64,000 nt of DNA from Notamacropus eugenii (Eukaryota; Chordata; Mammalia; Diprotodontia; Macropodidae). Within the stretch, counting starts at the first letter, position 1. Each line of letters starts with the position of its first letter. This document shows, piece by piece, positions 33,690 through 45,665 of this stretch. Made by a program: the position numbers and the translations under genes. The notes below the pieces were generated by a model. It saw only the letters and a list, made by a program, of their open reading frames with translations. It was not told the origin of the DNA and did not search any database. Where the stretch lies: assembly GCF_028372415.1 (NCBI RefSeq), contig NC_092879.1, forward strand, positions 92,962,741 through 93,026,740, in the 5' to 3' direction.

Positions 33690-34146
33690 TCAAAGTATCT
33701 AAAATATGTAGAGTGTTCCCCAAGTGGTGAAGTCTGCGTTTCCATCTTGCACCCGTCAGACGGGCAAAACTGACAGAAAAGGATAATGACAAATGCTGGA
33801 GGGGATGAGAAAAAATAGACACATTTGTTGCACTGTTGTTGGAGCTATGAATTCATTCTGTCATTCTGGAGAGTAATTTGGAACTATGCCCCCAAAACTA
33901 CTAAACTCTGACCTAGGGATGCCACTAGTAGGCTGATACCCAAAAGAATTTTTTTAAAAAAGGTCTACATGTACCAAAAAATATCGATAGCAACTTTTTT
34001 TGATAGTAGCAAAAACCAATAAACAAAGGAAGTACCCATTAATTGGGGAATGGTTGAACATTTTATGACATGAATGCAATAGATTATTATTGTGCTGCAA
34101 AAAAAAAGAAGAGAAAGAGAGACAGGGAGGGAGGGAGGGAGGGAGA

Positions 34147-34221
<75 letters not shown>

Positions 34222-34620
34222 AGTTTCATGGATACTCAAGAAAATGGAGAAAACTTGCATGAACTGATGCAAAGTGAAATAAGTGGAACCAGGAGAACAA
34301 TTTATACTATAATGTCCAAATGATAAAAATGAACAATTCTGAAGGACTTAAGAATTCTGATTAAAGCAATAATCAACCATGATTCCACAGAACTGACTCT
34401 GAAAAATGCTACCCACCTCCTGGGGGAGAGGTGATTGATTCATGTGCACACTTTTGGAAATGGCTAATATGAGAATTTGTTATGCTTGACTCTATGCATT
34501 TGTTACAATGAGATTGCTTTTTTCTTTCCCAGGAAGAAGGAAGGGGGAGAAATGCTCAATAATTGGGAAAATATAAATGCCTTTGTAAAATATGTAGAAT
34601 ACCACCAAATAACCAAGAGA
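33690..34620 (+). mobile_element. L1 3' end with 3' UTR
   Basis: GACAGAAAAGGATAATGACA, CATTCTGGAGAGTAATTTGG, AATTGGGGAATGGTTGAACA, GAACCAGGAGAACAATTTAT, and the UTR block GAGAATTTGTTATGCTTGAC. A GA microsatellite has expanded in its middle. Confidence 0.85.
34105..34219. repeat. GA microsatellite
   Basis: GAAA/GGGA-rich start, then about 35 GA units. Confidence 0.97.
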
Positions 34621-34679
34621 AAACACTCAGCTTTGAACTAGCTCAGACTTTTCTTGGTTAGGAATTGTTCATGTTGCAA

Positions 34680-35030
34680 AATCATAGATTTTGAGTTAGA
34701 AATGATCTTAGCAACAATCTAATCCATATCCAAATAGCTGGATTATTTAGTTTGGGTATTTATATGTCTCAGGGCTTAAAATTATCTTTTAAAAAAGATA
34801 ATTGCATTTGTAAACATTGAATTTATGGAGAATGCAACAATATGGAAGCCATATGGTGTAGCTTTAGTGGATAGATTGTTGGATTTGGAATCAATCGAGA
34901 CCTGGGTTAAAATTCTGCCAAACTCTGTCAGTTACTAGTTGGGTTACCCTCATCGGCAATAGTAATAACTGACCATTGATATTGCTTTAAAGCTTGTGAG
35001 GTGCTTTACCACTGTTTGAGGAAGGTTTCC
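34680..35030 (+). mobile_element. MIR-type SINE pieces
   Basis: Reversed scrap at 34680-34740, then a plus copy at 34840-35030: CCATATGGTGTAGCTTTAGT, GAGACCTGGGTTAAAATTCT, AGCTTGTGAGGTGCTTTACC. Confidence 0.55.
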
Positions 35031-35635
35031 CCCACCCCACCCTGTGAAGCAGACTACAATATTTTCCTGATTGTCTGTGGGGAGATCTGCACAGCTCTTA
35101 CGGTACTACCCTTTCTCCATGTACTCCTCACACATCCCAGTTATGAGAAATAGCAAGTTCTACCCCCTTCTTCCCTTCTTCTATGCTATTTCCTCTTTTT
35201 ACCCACCCTTCTATTTCCTTATTCAACCCCCCCTGAACAAAGACGACCCGTTCCCTAGATGCTCGTTTTTTCTCATTTGGCTCACCCAGTACCCTTTGAG
35301 GACATTAACATCCTGCAGGGACATTTATTTCTTTTTCTTCTATTAGGATTATATTAGCATTATATTCAGGTTTATGCTGTAAAATATTTAACAATTGACT
35401 TTCTCTGAATAAAGTGTACACATGACACTTTTAAGCTTTATCTGCATTATTAATATTTTCTCCATCACTATCTTAAGTCTAAACAATCAACAAATAATAT
35501 ATCAAGCCCTGATTTGCAAGCTTTGCTAATTTCCAAAGTGTAAATGCTCACGCTGAAAATTTACCAATTTGTTCTTGGGAGCCAATTTAGGCTGGTTCCT
35601 GCATACCCCTGATATATCATCATAACCCCTTATAA
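35031..35635. other. Unresolved AT-rich sequence
   Basis: No gene. 35510-35620 (TTTGCTAATTTCCAAAGTGT, AATTTAGGCTGGTTCCTGCA) looks like an old repeat I cannot name. Confidence 0.35.
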
Positions 35636-35639
35636 ATTC

Positions 35640-36740
35640 TCAAACAAATTTACTTCTCTCCATACTTTGACCCTTGTGTTAATATTTCGAAGTTCCTACT
35701 TATCTCTGGTCTTTTCCTCAGAAAGGCCTAAAAGTCTTCTATTGCATTAGAGATCCATTTATTTCCCCTGTAGGATTATACTCAGCTTTGCAAGGTACAT
35801 TACTCTTGATTGTAAAACCAGATTTTTTGCCTTTTGAAATTTGTATTCTAAGTTTCCGTCTGTTTATAATAGAAGTTGCTGGGTCTCTAATCCCCCAAGA
35901 AACTGAGGTGGTATAAGGGAGATTGTGTCCCCAAGGTACAGAGGAGATGTCCATACCTTGTTTTTGCTAATTCTTTGAAGTAAATATCTCTTTGTAAAAG
36001 CTAATCAGTAATTGATTAGCTAATGAAGTAATTTAAGGAAAACTGGGCTGCTAGTCATAGGACCCTAACACTGCCAGGGTTGGAGGGGGTGACTTAAACT
36101 AATGGTGAAAGAGAAAAGAAATACCCCAACCCCTCAATGTACCTTAGGACTCTAAGGGGAGATGCAGCTGGCCTTGTTCTGAGAGAGAGCATTCAAGACC
36201 ACCTAGTTATACTTGCACTAATTCTTTCTGGATCCGTGCAGTAGATTTTCTTCGAGGTGGGAATTTTGAATTTTGACTATGATATTACTGGATCTTTTCC
36301 TTTTGTGGTTCTTTTCAGGAAGTGGTTGGTGTAGCCTTTCTATCTTCGCTTTGCCCTCAGGTTTTAATACATCTGGTTGTTTTTAATTGATGACTTCTTG
36401 AGCTAGTGTCTACACCTTATTTTTTCCTCACTCATGGTTTTCCGAGAGACTAGCGATTCTTAAATCATTTCTCTTTTACCTGTTTTTCAAATACATTGTT
36501 TTTTAAGTATCAGGTATTTTCCATTTTCTTCTGTTTTTTCAATCTCTTGCTTTTGTTGTAATATTTCTTGCTGCTTCATGGAATCATTGATTTCTATTTG
36601 ATCTATTTTGGTTTTCAGGGAGTCCATTTCTTGGGTAAGGTTCGACACTTTATTTTTAAGCCACTTATTCTCCTTCTGATTTTTTCATCTAGAGTTTTTA
36701 TTTAATTTTTACCTTGGGCTCACTTCTTTAGGCATTCATG
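35640..36740 (-). mobile_element. L1 ORF1 region, broken
   Basis: On the minus strand 36640-36480 reads as a coiled-coil rich in K, E, Q (LTQEMDSLKTKIDQIEIND, KQQEILQQKQEIEKTEEN), like L1 ORF1p. Towards 35720 GGAAAAGACCAGAGATAAGT matches the ORF1 3' end. Many stops. Confidence 0.7.
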
Positions 36741-36749
36741 TAGTACTTG

Positions 36750-37205
36750 TGGAAAATTCATGTTATTTCCATTGACTCTCTGCTGGCACTTATTTCAGTG
36801 TTATTCTCTTCCTCTTTGGGAGGATCTCTGGATTTCAAAGCATTTTTGATGCTTATCTGTGTCTCCCCAGCACTTCCCATGACTTTCCTTCTGCTACTTG
36901 TAGGGGACAATAGAGTGAAATACAGGAGAGCAGTCTTCCTAGGGTGACCGCAAAGGGACTGCCTATTTACACAAGGCCAGTCAGATGTACCACATTTGTA
37001 AGCTTTGGTTACCGAAAACCTTTTTAGTTTCCTATTCTTGGCCTCTCACACTGCATTAACCTCCCTGATACTTCCTCCATCTGTCAGAAAAGTACATAAA
37101 GGCTTATCTGAGTAATATGAATGCCACTACTCCTGCTGGTCCCTCCCTTCCTCCATAGCCCCACTCCTCATCCAGTGCTGCAGTTGTAAAGTTCATGAAT
37201 TCATT
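36750..37205. other. Unresolved, possibly more L1
   Basis: Follows the L1 ORF1 piece; could be its 5' side, but landmarks are weak. Confidence 0.3.
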
Positions 37206-37209
37206 CTTA

Positions 37210-37575
37210 AGCAGGGTAGGATCTAGTAATTATCCTGATGTCTCCATTTTTCTTTCCTCCATCTGACTCTGGGCATTTTCCTTGGCGTCCCCTTTCTCAC
37301 CTCGTCTCTGCCTCTTGGCTCAGGTTTCAGCCAAGATCCCACCTTGTACAGGAAACCTTTCCCAATCTCTCTGAATTCTTGTGTCTTTCCTCTGTTGATT
37401 ATTTCCTCTCGGGCCTGTCTGTAGCTTATGTGCACATATTTGTTCGCATGTTGTCTCCCCTGTTAGATGGTGAACTCTTTGACTATAGAAACTATCTTAT
37501 GCTTCTCTTTGTATCCCCACTACCTAGCATAGTGCCTGGCACATAGTAGGTGTTTAAGAAGTATTTATTGACTGA
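37210..37575 (+). mobile_element. L2 LINE 3' end
   Basis: TCTGGGCATTTTCCTTGGCG, TACAGGAAACCTTTCCCAAT, TAGTGCCTGGCACATAGTAG. Confidence 0.88.
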
Positions 37576-37965
37576 GTCATCTCTACAGCTCTGTTTCCTT
37601 GATTAGAGCTCTATGCTAGGACTAGGCTCCACTCCCTACTGTGCTTTTGGGTAGAATGATCACCCCTGCTTAGCCTCACCCTGGCTTTCTGGACTGACGT
37701 CCACCTCACCCCTGGATCTTTGAAGTCCTCAGACGCCTCTATGGCATCTGAGGACAGGTCTCAGAACCCCTGGGCTTGCAGAACTAGGATTACTCCTAGT
37801 ACCTCCCCCACCACACTTGGCATGGTAGGGGGATCTAGAGTTGTGTGGAGCCCTTTCTGCAAAGATATGGCCTATCGGAGGGAATGCTGTCCTTTCTCAT
37901 GATAGATTAGCTAGAATGTGACAAAGTCCTGGCAGTGGTAAAAGGGGCAGGCCCCAGAATAACTT
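37576..37965. other. Unresolved sequence
   Basis: No feature recognised. Confidence 0.4.
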
Positions 37966-37969
37966 CCAT

Positions 37970-38830
37970 AGCCATTTAAAACTGCATTAGTATTTCATCA
38001 GTCAATAGTTATTGAACAATTCCTATAATTGGAGCACTGGATGAAGCACCATGGGAGACGAAGATGGGGGCCCCACCATCTCCAAACTCCCAATCTAATT
38101 GAGGAGATAAGGTACGTAAATGTTGATATAATAGAACAAATGTTAAGTACCTACTATGTGCAGAGCTTTGTACTGGGGGAAGATACAAAGTTTAGATAAG
38201 ACTTCCTGGAACTTATAATTAAGTGCACATAAAAACAAAATAATAAAAGGTTCAGAGACCAAGGAAGTTATCTGCTCCAATAAGAGTGGTCTAGGGAATA
38301 AGTGTCTGAGGAGAAAAAAAGGCACTTCTGATTGCCTTGGTCCCAAGGCAGGGAGCTGAGAAGGTTTAGCCAGGTGCTGTATCTTGAAAAACAAACAGTA
38401 AGAAAGTGAGAAGGGTGTTGCATGGAGGGGAAATAGTATGAGCAAAATGTAAAGGAATGGTAAAGAAAGTACCAGACCTTTGGGATTCAATGAGTGTGGC
38501 TGAACAAGAGTTGTTATAGTAGTGCAGTAGGCCATAAAGCCAAGGTGAATGGGGGTCGGATTTTGAAGAGCCTCGAATGTCAGACGAGGGACTTTACTTC
38601 ATCTTATTGATAATAAGGTGCCATTGACAATTTTGGAGCAGAGCAATGAGAAGATAAAAGGGGTATGTCTTAGGAAGATTGATGTGGCAGCTGTGCACAG
38701 ATTGGAGGTTGCCTGAGACTAGAGGCAAAAACCCTAGTTAGGAGGCTGCTGGAACAATCCGGGCATGATATAGTGAGTGATTAACTTTGAGAATAGCAGT
38801 GGGGATAGAAGGGAGGTCTTGGACTATTAT
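37970..38830 (+). mobile_element. Old interspersed repeat, family unassigned
   Basis: Starts with a TTAAGTACCTACTATGTGCA block and continues with GAAGAGCCTCGAATGTCAGA, GACTTTACTTCATCTTATTG, AGGAGGCTGCTGGAACAATC. The same block order recurs at 46.98-49.2 kb. I recall this repeat from mammalian genomes but cannot name it with confidence. Confidence 0.5.
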
Positions 38831-39059
38831 GGGTGGGAGAAAGAGTTCAGAGACAGATTAAGAGACAGCATTTGATGATCTGCAGGATGTAAAGGATCTG
38901 GGGGAAGGGAAGAATGCCAGGTTTCAAGCCTGATGCCATTGACAAAAGTCAGGCAGATTCCTGATCCATCCCCATAGGTTCACCCAGGACAGGGTTCGTG
39001 AGGTTAAAGGGGGTGGGAGTGGATAAGTGGGTAGTGTCCTCTCCAATAGACTTCCCCAG

Positions 39060-39260
39060 ACTTTGACAATAGCTGACATTTATATAGCACTTTCAGATTT
39101 GCAAAGGACATTATCTTATTTGGCTTTCTGACCACGTTGCCTTATCCCCATTTTACAGGTGAGAAAGCTAGGGCTCAGGTAAAGAGACTATCCCGATGGA
39201 ATTCAAACCCAGGGCTTTCCTAATTCCATCACTCTCTCAGTTACAGAATGCCTTGCCCAA
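39060..39260 (-). mobile_element. MIR SINE
   Basis: TATATAGCACTTTCAGATTT, CCATTTTACAGGTGAGAAAG. Confidence 0.75.
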
Positions 39261-39514
39261 TACTTTCTGTTACAACATAACTCCTTTTCTAAAGAGCCAC
39301 AAGAACAGCTAGATACAATATCTAGATACAGATACTAAAAGTTTGAGCAATCATTTCATTCTGTGCCTGCCTGCCCCCTGAATGGAGCCACCCACGGCGA
39401 TGTGCCCACCAGCAGATGGCAGCACTCTCCTGAGAAATCACTAATTGCTTCTCCAACGATAGAACACCAGGTGGCAGCAACTCATTCATGGGCTTTTTTT
39501 TGGAGCTTCTAGAT

Positions 39515-39790
39515 ATCATGCTTTTGTTCAGTGGCTTGTTTTTTGTTTCTTCCCAGTCGTGTCTGTCTCTTCAGGGCCTCATTTGGGCTTTTCTTGGCAA
39601 AGATACTGGAGTGGTTTGCTGTTTCCTGCTCCAGCTGGTTTTACAAATGAGGAAACCAAGGCAAACAGGGTCAAGTGACTTGCCCTGGGTCACACAGCTA
39701 GGAAGTATCTGAAGTCAAATTTGAACTCATGTCTTCCTGACTCCAGATCCAGTGCTCTACCCACTGCAGCACCACCTAACTGCCCCTGGA
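39515..39790 (-). mobile_element. tRNA-derived SINE with RTE tail
   Basis: GGGCTTTTCTTGGCAAAGAT, GACTTGCCCTGGGTCACACA, CACCACCTAACTGCCCC. Confidence 0.88.
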
Positions 39791-40735
39791 TGTCTATGTT
39801 TTCCTTTGCTAAATTTTAGTTCAGGAGAATTTGCTACTTTCTAAGCAGGTAGATGAGAAAAAGATGTTGGATACTATTGACAAAGACAATATTTGGTAGA
39901 ACCATTCTTATCCCAACTCTGTTATTTTATCCAAAATATCTCCACACTCAACCTGGAAATTGTGACATCTCTGAGCTGTGCACAGACCATGGAAGAGCCA
40001 CAAAGCCAATAGCACAGCATTTAATTAGGACATAAAACAAGGTAAATAACAAGAGAGACGTAAGTGGAAAATTGAACTATTCTCCCCCTCCTCCAATGTA
40101 TGAAACCCAGTAGCAGAAGAGGGAAAAAGCCTTTTGGGAAAAACTTGCACAGGAATGGAGATACTCCCTCTTGTGGATGGGTCAATGGGGCCAATGGCTG
40201 CAAAGCCAGTCATTCCTCTTCTGCACCTCAGGGCTGGATTTGTCTCAGCTCTGGCTCACACCAAATACTTTTCTCTCTGTGGAGTCAATCTTCTGGGCAC
40301 CCTTTCTCTGAAACCCAAATATGTTGAGTTTCAACTGAAGTACTGGCATCTCATGCTCAGCATACCAATTGCCTTTACATCAGCTTCTTTTGTTCAGTTC
40401 TCCACCTAAGCAGCTCAGAAAGACCCTGAGACTTCCCTTCCCATGTAGTGCCCCATCTGTTCACTTCCATCTTTTTTTTTCCAGTTTGCACCTCTTGACA
40501 CCATCTAGCCAGAAGGCTCATGGGATTCTGGCATCCTGAGTCTCCTGCCAATACACTTTTTTGTCTCTCTGTTATGTGCTCTTGAAACCATGCTGGAGAG
40601 CTCCAACAAGGATGGGGGAGTAGTTGAAATGGGACTCTGCACTGGAAATATATCTCTGCACATGTAGAGTATCTTTAAATCCTGGAGAATCTTAGAGATG
40701 AGAATCTATGCCACTTTCTTACAGCAAGGAGAGAG
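39791..40735. other. Unresolved sequence
   Basis: No gene or clear repeat seen. Confidence 0.4.
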
Positions 40736-40739
40736 GGAT

Positions 40740-40915
40740 GTGTGAAATGCAGCCATATAGGAGTATTGGATTCAGATTTAGAACACTGGGATTTAAATCC
40801 AGCCTCAGAAACTTACTACTTGTGTGACCTTGGGCAAGTCATATCACTTCTCTGGACCTCAGTTTCCACATCTGTGGAATGAGGGTATTGGGTCTCGGGG
40901 GGCTCTTCCTGTTAG
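40740..40915 (+). mobile_element. MIR-type SINE
   Basis: CACTGGGATTTAAATCCAGC, GTGTGACCTTGGGCAAGTCA, CCTCAGTTTCCACATCTGTG. Confidence 0.85.
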
Positions 40916-41845
40916 ACATCTCTGTGGGTAGTCTGAATAGGCAGAAGCAGAACATCAAAGGATCTTGGCCCTTTATCATTTGGAGCCTATGAGAAAAAAT
41001 GTCTCCCAGCAGGACAGTAGAAGCGGTTAGACATAGTTCAATCTGATTTTCCTAGCAATACTTTCAAGAAACTAAGAAAGGTGACTTGTGGGTCCCTAAG
41101 GGGAAGAGAGGTACTATAGATCAGGGCAGGAGATCAGCACCTCCTCAGCACGGGGATTTGGTTCACCCAGTTCCTCCAGTCTCAGGAAAGGGCTAAGAAA
41201 GCTGGGCCATGGGCTTAGAGAAGAGCTACTTGCCAAGAGAGTTTGTGGTATATTGTCATGTGGCAGTGCTGATAGACAAGAGCTCTCATCTTGGACTCAG
41301 ATACCCTGGATTATCCCAAGAACAGGCCACCATCTGAGTCAGAGGACTGCTAGGATCTCCAGTGAGCCTCTTTAGGGTTTGCAATATGGATTATGGGACC
41401 CTATGGCCTTAAAGTAGCCATCCTATGACTCTTGGGCTTATGGCTAACTGCGTATTGGCAGGAAGTTATGGGGACCAATGGACAGGGGTTGGGGCGGGGG
41501 GAGAGAGAGTCTCAGATACAGACAACTGACAGAAGCTTCTAGAAGATTTCAGCTTTGATTGAGCTGGCAAGGGAAGAGGTAAGTCTAGTAGATCCCTAGT
41601 TTCTGACTCCATTATCTGACTGGGTTAACAAAATATTCTAGTAAATAGACATTCTATGCATCTTTTCATTCTCTCCATAGATATCCCAGTTTTTGGAGAA
41701 CGTACATATATCTGTGACAGCTGCGATTTATTCAGCAGAGTGAGCCCAAGAGCTGTGTCTACCACCCCAGATCTCAGCTCCTCTAGGGCAGAGGCAGATA
41801 GAGTACTAGGCCTGGATATGGAAATGCATGCATTCAGCTGTTCCC
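40916..41845. other. Unresolved sequence
   Basis: No feature recognised; a short GA-rich patch at about 41490-41510. Confidence 0.4.
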
Positions 41846-41847
41846 CA

Positions 41848-42255
41848 CTTTTTTAATTTAGTATTTTATTTTTCCCCAATTACATGTAAAAACAGTTTTC
41901 AACATTCGTTTTTAAAATTGAGTTCCAAATTCTCTCCTTCCCTCCCCACCTCCCTCCTTGAGAAGGCAAGCAATTTGATATGTGTGGCCATGCAAAACAT
42001 ATTTTCATATTAGTAACGTTGTAAAAGAAAACATAGGCCAAAGTAAAACCCCAATAAAAATGAAGTAAAAAACAAGTCTACTTTGATCTGCATTCAGATT
42101 CTATCAGTTCTTTCTCTGGGGAGAGACAGCCTTTTTCATCCTAAGTCGTTCTGGGGAGTCTTGGATCATTGCATTTCTGAGAATAAGAGCTGTTCCCCAT
42201 TTCAACCCGTCTCTTTGCATGTGGTCTCTCAGTTGACTGCTCGTAAGTATGTACA
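41848..42255 (-). mobile_element. L1 3' end (3' UTR)
   Basis: Reverse of the marsupial L1 tail: CCCCAATTACATGTAAAAAC, GAGTTCCAAATTCTCTCCTT, GAGAAGGCAAGCAATTTGAT, GATCTGCATTCAGATTCTAT. It abuts the TCP1 pseudogene. Confidence 0.85.
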
Positions 42256-42257
42256 AT

Positions 42258-43550
42258 AAACAGGGAAGAAGAGTCCCCTGTCCATGGTCAGGGAACAGAC
42301 AAGCAGAGTATTGATCTGCTCTTAAGGTTGAAGCTCCCATCGCCAACAATGGAAAAAGTTTTCTTGGCCCACTTGGCTTGAATAAGGTCTTGGTGGAGAC
42401 CACCAGCGATGTGACTATTATTCATGGTGGTACAACTATCCTGAATTCATTAGAGGTAGAACATCCAGCATCGAATGTTCTTTGGGAAGTGACTGCTCCA
42501 CAAGATACAGAAATAAGAGATAGAATGATATCTGTGGTTATGATTGCCTCAGACTTGCAAAGGAATGCTGAGGAACCAGTCAAGCTGGCAACTTACCCCC
42601 ACAGCAATTGGTGCCCAATTGACTGTCTTGCAAGGAAGTAGGGCGCTTTATTGACGAAAACTTCATCATTAACGCAGGTGAACTAGGCAAAGTATAAGTA
42701 AGGCTGCTAAAACATCCATATCTTCAAAGGGTATGGGAATTGGTGATGACTTCTTTGCCAATATGGTGGTAGAGGAAGTACTTACAGCAAAATATGCAGG
42801 AGTGAAAGGCCAGCTTTGATTTCTACTCAGCTCTATGAATGTTTTAAAGGCCCATGAACAAAGTTAGAAGGAAAATATGCTTATAAATGATTATGAACTC
42901 AATTGCATGGTGGGATCACAGGGCTGGCCCAAGAAAATAATTAATGCAAAAATCCTTTGCCTTGACTTCAACTTACCCAAAACAAAAATGAATCTTGGTT
43001 TTCAAGTAGTCGTTAGAGAACCCCCACCCCCAATGGAATCAAATGATACAAACAGGGGTCAAATCCAGCCTCGGGCACTTCCTAGCTGTGTGACCCTGGG
43101 CAAATCACTTCACCCTGTTTCCCTCAGTTCCCTCTTCTGTAAAATAAGTTGAAGAAGGAAATGACAAACCACTCCAGTACCTTTGCCAAGAAAACCCCAA
43201 ATGGGGTCACAGAGAGTTAGACACGACTGAAATGCCTGCACAACAACAACAAAACTTGATTATTTCCCATGAGAGAATTCAAAAGATACTGACCACTGAT
43301 GCCGACGTTCTCACCACTGATGGAATTGATGACGTGTCTCAAGTGCCATATTAAGGCTAGTGCCTTGGCTGTTTAAAGACTTTTTAAAAGGGACCGTAAG
43401 CCCATTGTTGAAGCCTCTGAAGCAATCATTTTTTCAACACTGGCTAGTCTGGAAGGGAGAAAAAGGTTTGACCCAGCGATGTTGGGACAAGCATAGGAGG
43501 CCAATTGCACAAGAGGATTTGTGATGATGAGCTCAAACCTTTCCCCTCCT
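42258..43550 (+). pseudogene. TCP1P: Processed TCP1 (CCT1, chaperonin alpha subunit) pseudogene
   Basis: Translated in shifting frames, this follows T-complex protein 1 subunit alpha, one of eight subunits of the cytosolic CCT folding chamber. Recognisable blocks are SLGPxGLxKxLV, DVTIxxxGxTILxxLEVEHPA, the INxxELNCxVGSQG and INAKxxCLDF region (42877-42990), ERIQKILTTxADV and AMLGQA near 43482. Human exons are joined without introns, so it is a retrocopy. It is dead: an in-frame stop follows 87 open codons at 42641, with many more stops and shifts after it. A SINE splits it at about 43030-43257. It ends near DDEL, so roughly the last third of the protein and any poly(A) tail are missing. A minus-strand L1 end abuts its start. 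Confidence 0.9.
43030..43257 (+). mobile_element. tRNA-derived SINE with RTE tail, inside TCP1 pseudogene
   Basis: 5'-truncated copy: GGTCAAATCCAGCCTCGG, then the B-box side and CTGTGTGACCCTGGGCAA, then the RTE-like tail with CTTTGCCAAGAAAACCCCAA and an ACAACAACAAC end. TCP1 coding similarity resumes directly after it, so it inserted after the retrocopy formed. Confidence 0.85.
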
Positions 43551-43559
43551 CAGTCAATA

Positions 43560-44150
43560 TCTAAGACCTCATTTCTTTTAGACATTCCCATGATTTATAT
43601 CAAGCAAAAGTGTCTGGCCTTGTCTTTGACTCTGCCCTCAGAGCCCCAGAGACTCTAGTTAGTGTTCTATGTACCCCAAATTTCCATTTTAACTTTCACT
43701 CCTCTTCCTCCCTGCCCCTCCCCCCCCCTCAATCCTCCCCTTCCCTTTATGTCAGGTTCACTTGATATTTTTCTCAATCCTCCTCTTCTGCCCCTGAACC
43801 CCATCATATACTCCTCTTTCTTCTGGAATTTGGGTCTATCTGCAGTGGGTCTGTTATTCTCCTATTGTGTCATGCATTTCTCCACATGCTGTCCCTGTTC
43901 CCCTCTTCCTTTCTTCTTCAGTGGACTTGAGACAAAGCTATCTCTTCTGATATGGAGCTTTCTTACTCTGTTCCTTGGCAAGAGCCTTTGGCCCCAGCTC
44001 CCTCATCTTCCCCCACTGCAGCCTATAAGCCATCCATCATCTTCATAAGGTTTCTTAAATTTCCCTCTCCCTCTTCATGGAGTCTGGTTCTTCCCTTACA
44101 GCCTCATGCCATTTCCCTGTGCTCCAATGAGCTAATGTTTCCTGCTGTAG
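43560..44150. other. Pyrimidine-rich unresolved sequence
   Basis: C/T-rich, with runs of CCCC near 43720. The open frames follow from composition. Possibly an eroded L2; not assigned. Confidence 0.35.
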
Positions 44151-44159
44151 TAATAATAC

Positions 44160-44350
44160 AATAATAAACTCTGTATAATGAGTCAAGGTTTGCAAAACAC
44201 TTTGCATCTGTTATCCCATTTTTTTCTCATAGCAATTCAATGAGATTGCTGCTATTATCAGCTCCATTTTACAGATGAGAAAACTGAAACCCAGACAGGT
44301 TAAGTGATCTGCCCTGGGGGCTATAAAGCTAGTAAGTGTCTGAAGGATTC
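44160..44350 (-). mobile_element. MIR SINE
   Basis: AAGGTTTGCAAAACACTTTG, CATTTTACAGATGAGAAAAC. Confidence 0.85.
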
Positions 44351-44474
44351 AGACTCCTAGCTTATACTCAAACACTTGCCAAAGCCCATCTTTGACCACC
44401 CTATGGACCTCTAGACAACTTAGAGCATTTCTTTGCTCCTAAATGGAAAGAACTTGACAGATTCCATAGTGTGA

Positions 44475-44478
<4 letters not shown>

Positions 44479-44529
<51 letters not shown>
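44479..44529. repeat. CT then CA microsatellite
   Basis: About 20 CT units followed by six CA units, next to a SINE fragment. Confidence 0.95.
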
Positions 44530-44620
44530 ACTACTAAGTGTCTGAGGCTTGATTTGAATTCATGTCCTCCTGACACCAGGGCCAGTGCTGTATCTGCTGT
44601 GCCACTTAGTTGCCCCAGTG
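44530..44620 (-). mobile_element. tRNA-derived SINE fragment
   Basis: AAGTGTCTGAGGCTTGATTT, CATGTCCTCCTGACACCAGG, GCCACTTAGTTGCCCC. Confidence 0.8.
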
Positions 44621-44885
44621 CTATTTCTTTTTAAAAAAATAAATGTTTTATTGATACTTAAAACAAGCATCTCTGTCAGTTTTCAATGATTCAATTAGAA
44701 CTTTCTCTCAAAACAAAAGAAAACACAACTAAACAAAGCAAACTCAACACAATGGCTATGTATGACAAGGCACACCTCATTCCATGCCCCTAGACTTCTC
44801 TGAGGAGTTAAGGGAGACACACTTCACCACCAAATCACTCTGGCCATGACTGGGCTCTGCACTGCTGGTAACTCTAGGTAGCTTT
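44621..44885. other. Unresolved sequence
   Basis: The A-rich part at 44630-44750 may be LINE-derived; not assigned. Confidence 0.3.
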
Positions 44886-44889
44886 AATG

Positions 44890-45025
44890 TCTAATGTGTT
44901 GGAGATTTCGAGCTAGAAGGAATCAAAGAGGTCAGGAAAGTGAGGCCTACAGAGGTTAAGTGAAGGTCACAGGGGTAATAAGCGACAAGCCAGGAGCTTG
45001 TCACATAGCCTTCTTTCCATCATGT
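44890..45025 (-). mobile_element. MIR fragment
   Basis: GGAGATTTCGAGCTAGAAGG, GTGAGGCCTACAGAGGTTAA. Confidence 0.65.
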
Positions 45026-45329
45026 TCCCCCTTCCCTCCCAGGATCCTTTGATACACATTTCCAGGCCAAATATCAAAGGCATTTGCTCCTTTGATGGGA
45101 ATGGTTATGTCCTTTGTTTTTAATTAGCTCAGGATGTGTCCACTTTTGTTCCTGGGTAGAACCAAGTCTGTCGCTTGACTGCTCCAGGACACGGCCACAG
45201 AGAACCCATGTAGGAATGTCTTCTAACTGGATCTGACCGGATAGCAAAGCCGCAGTATGACTCAGAAACATGTTGATGAACTAAGCTTTCCTGCTTTTTA
45301 AATAGGCAACACTTCGAAGTTATTTTTTA

Positions 45330-45545
45330 AAAAGTAAAGAACTGTCTATATGAAACTGCATTTTGTAATGGCGAAAAACTGGAAACAATTCAAATGACCA
45401 GCTGTTTGAGAAAGGCTGACCATGTTGTGGTGGGTCAGGACAGTAGACCACTGAGGTAATTAAGAATACCTGCTATAAGGACATATGTACAAAATATTAT
45501 GAGGCAAAGAAAGAACTTCTAGCAGCTTTGACTACTTAAAAGTAG
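45330..45545 (+). mobile_element. Possible L1 3' fragment
   Basis: TGGCGAAAAACTGGAAACAA and TTCAAATGACCAGCTGTTTG recall the L1 3' block (AAACTGG...CCATCAATTGGGG). Weak. Confidence 0.45.
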
Positions 45546-45559
45546 CTTAAATTGTTTAC

Positions 45560-45665
45560 ATTTTGGGGGTGGCAATTGGGGGTCACCCAGTTAGTGAGTG
45601 ACTGAGGCTAGATTTAAACTCATGTCCTCTTGACACCAGGGCTTGTGCCACTGAGCGGTCCCAAA
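45560..45665 (-). mobile_element. tRNA-derived SINE fragment
   Basis: GGTGGCAATTGGGGGTCACC, CATGTCCTCTTGACACCAGG. Confidence 0.75.

Noticed and set aside
42378-42641. 87-codon frame as a real chaperonin-like gene
   Set aside because: It is one piece of the TCP1 retrocopy; stops and shifts follow and part of the protein is missing.
43662-44048. 128-codon pyrimidine-rich frame
   Set aside because: Pro/Leu/Ser/Phe-rich composition comes from C/T-rich DNA; no family match or splice context.
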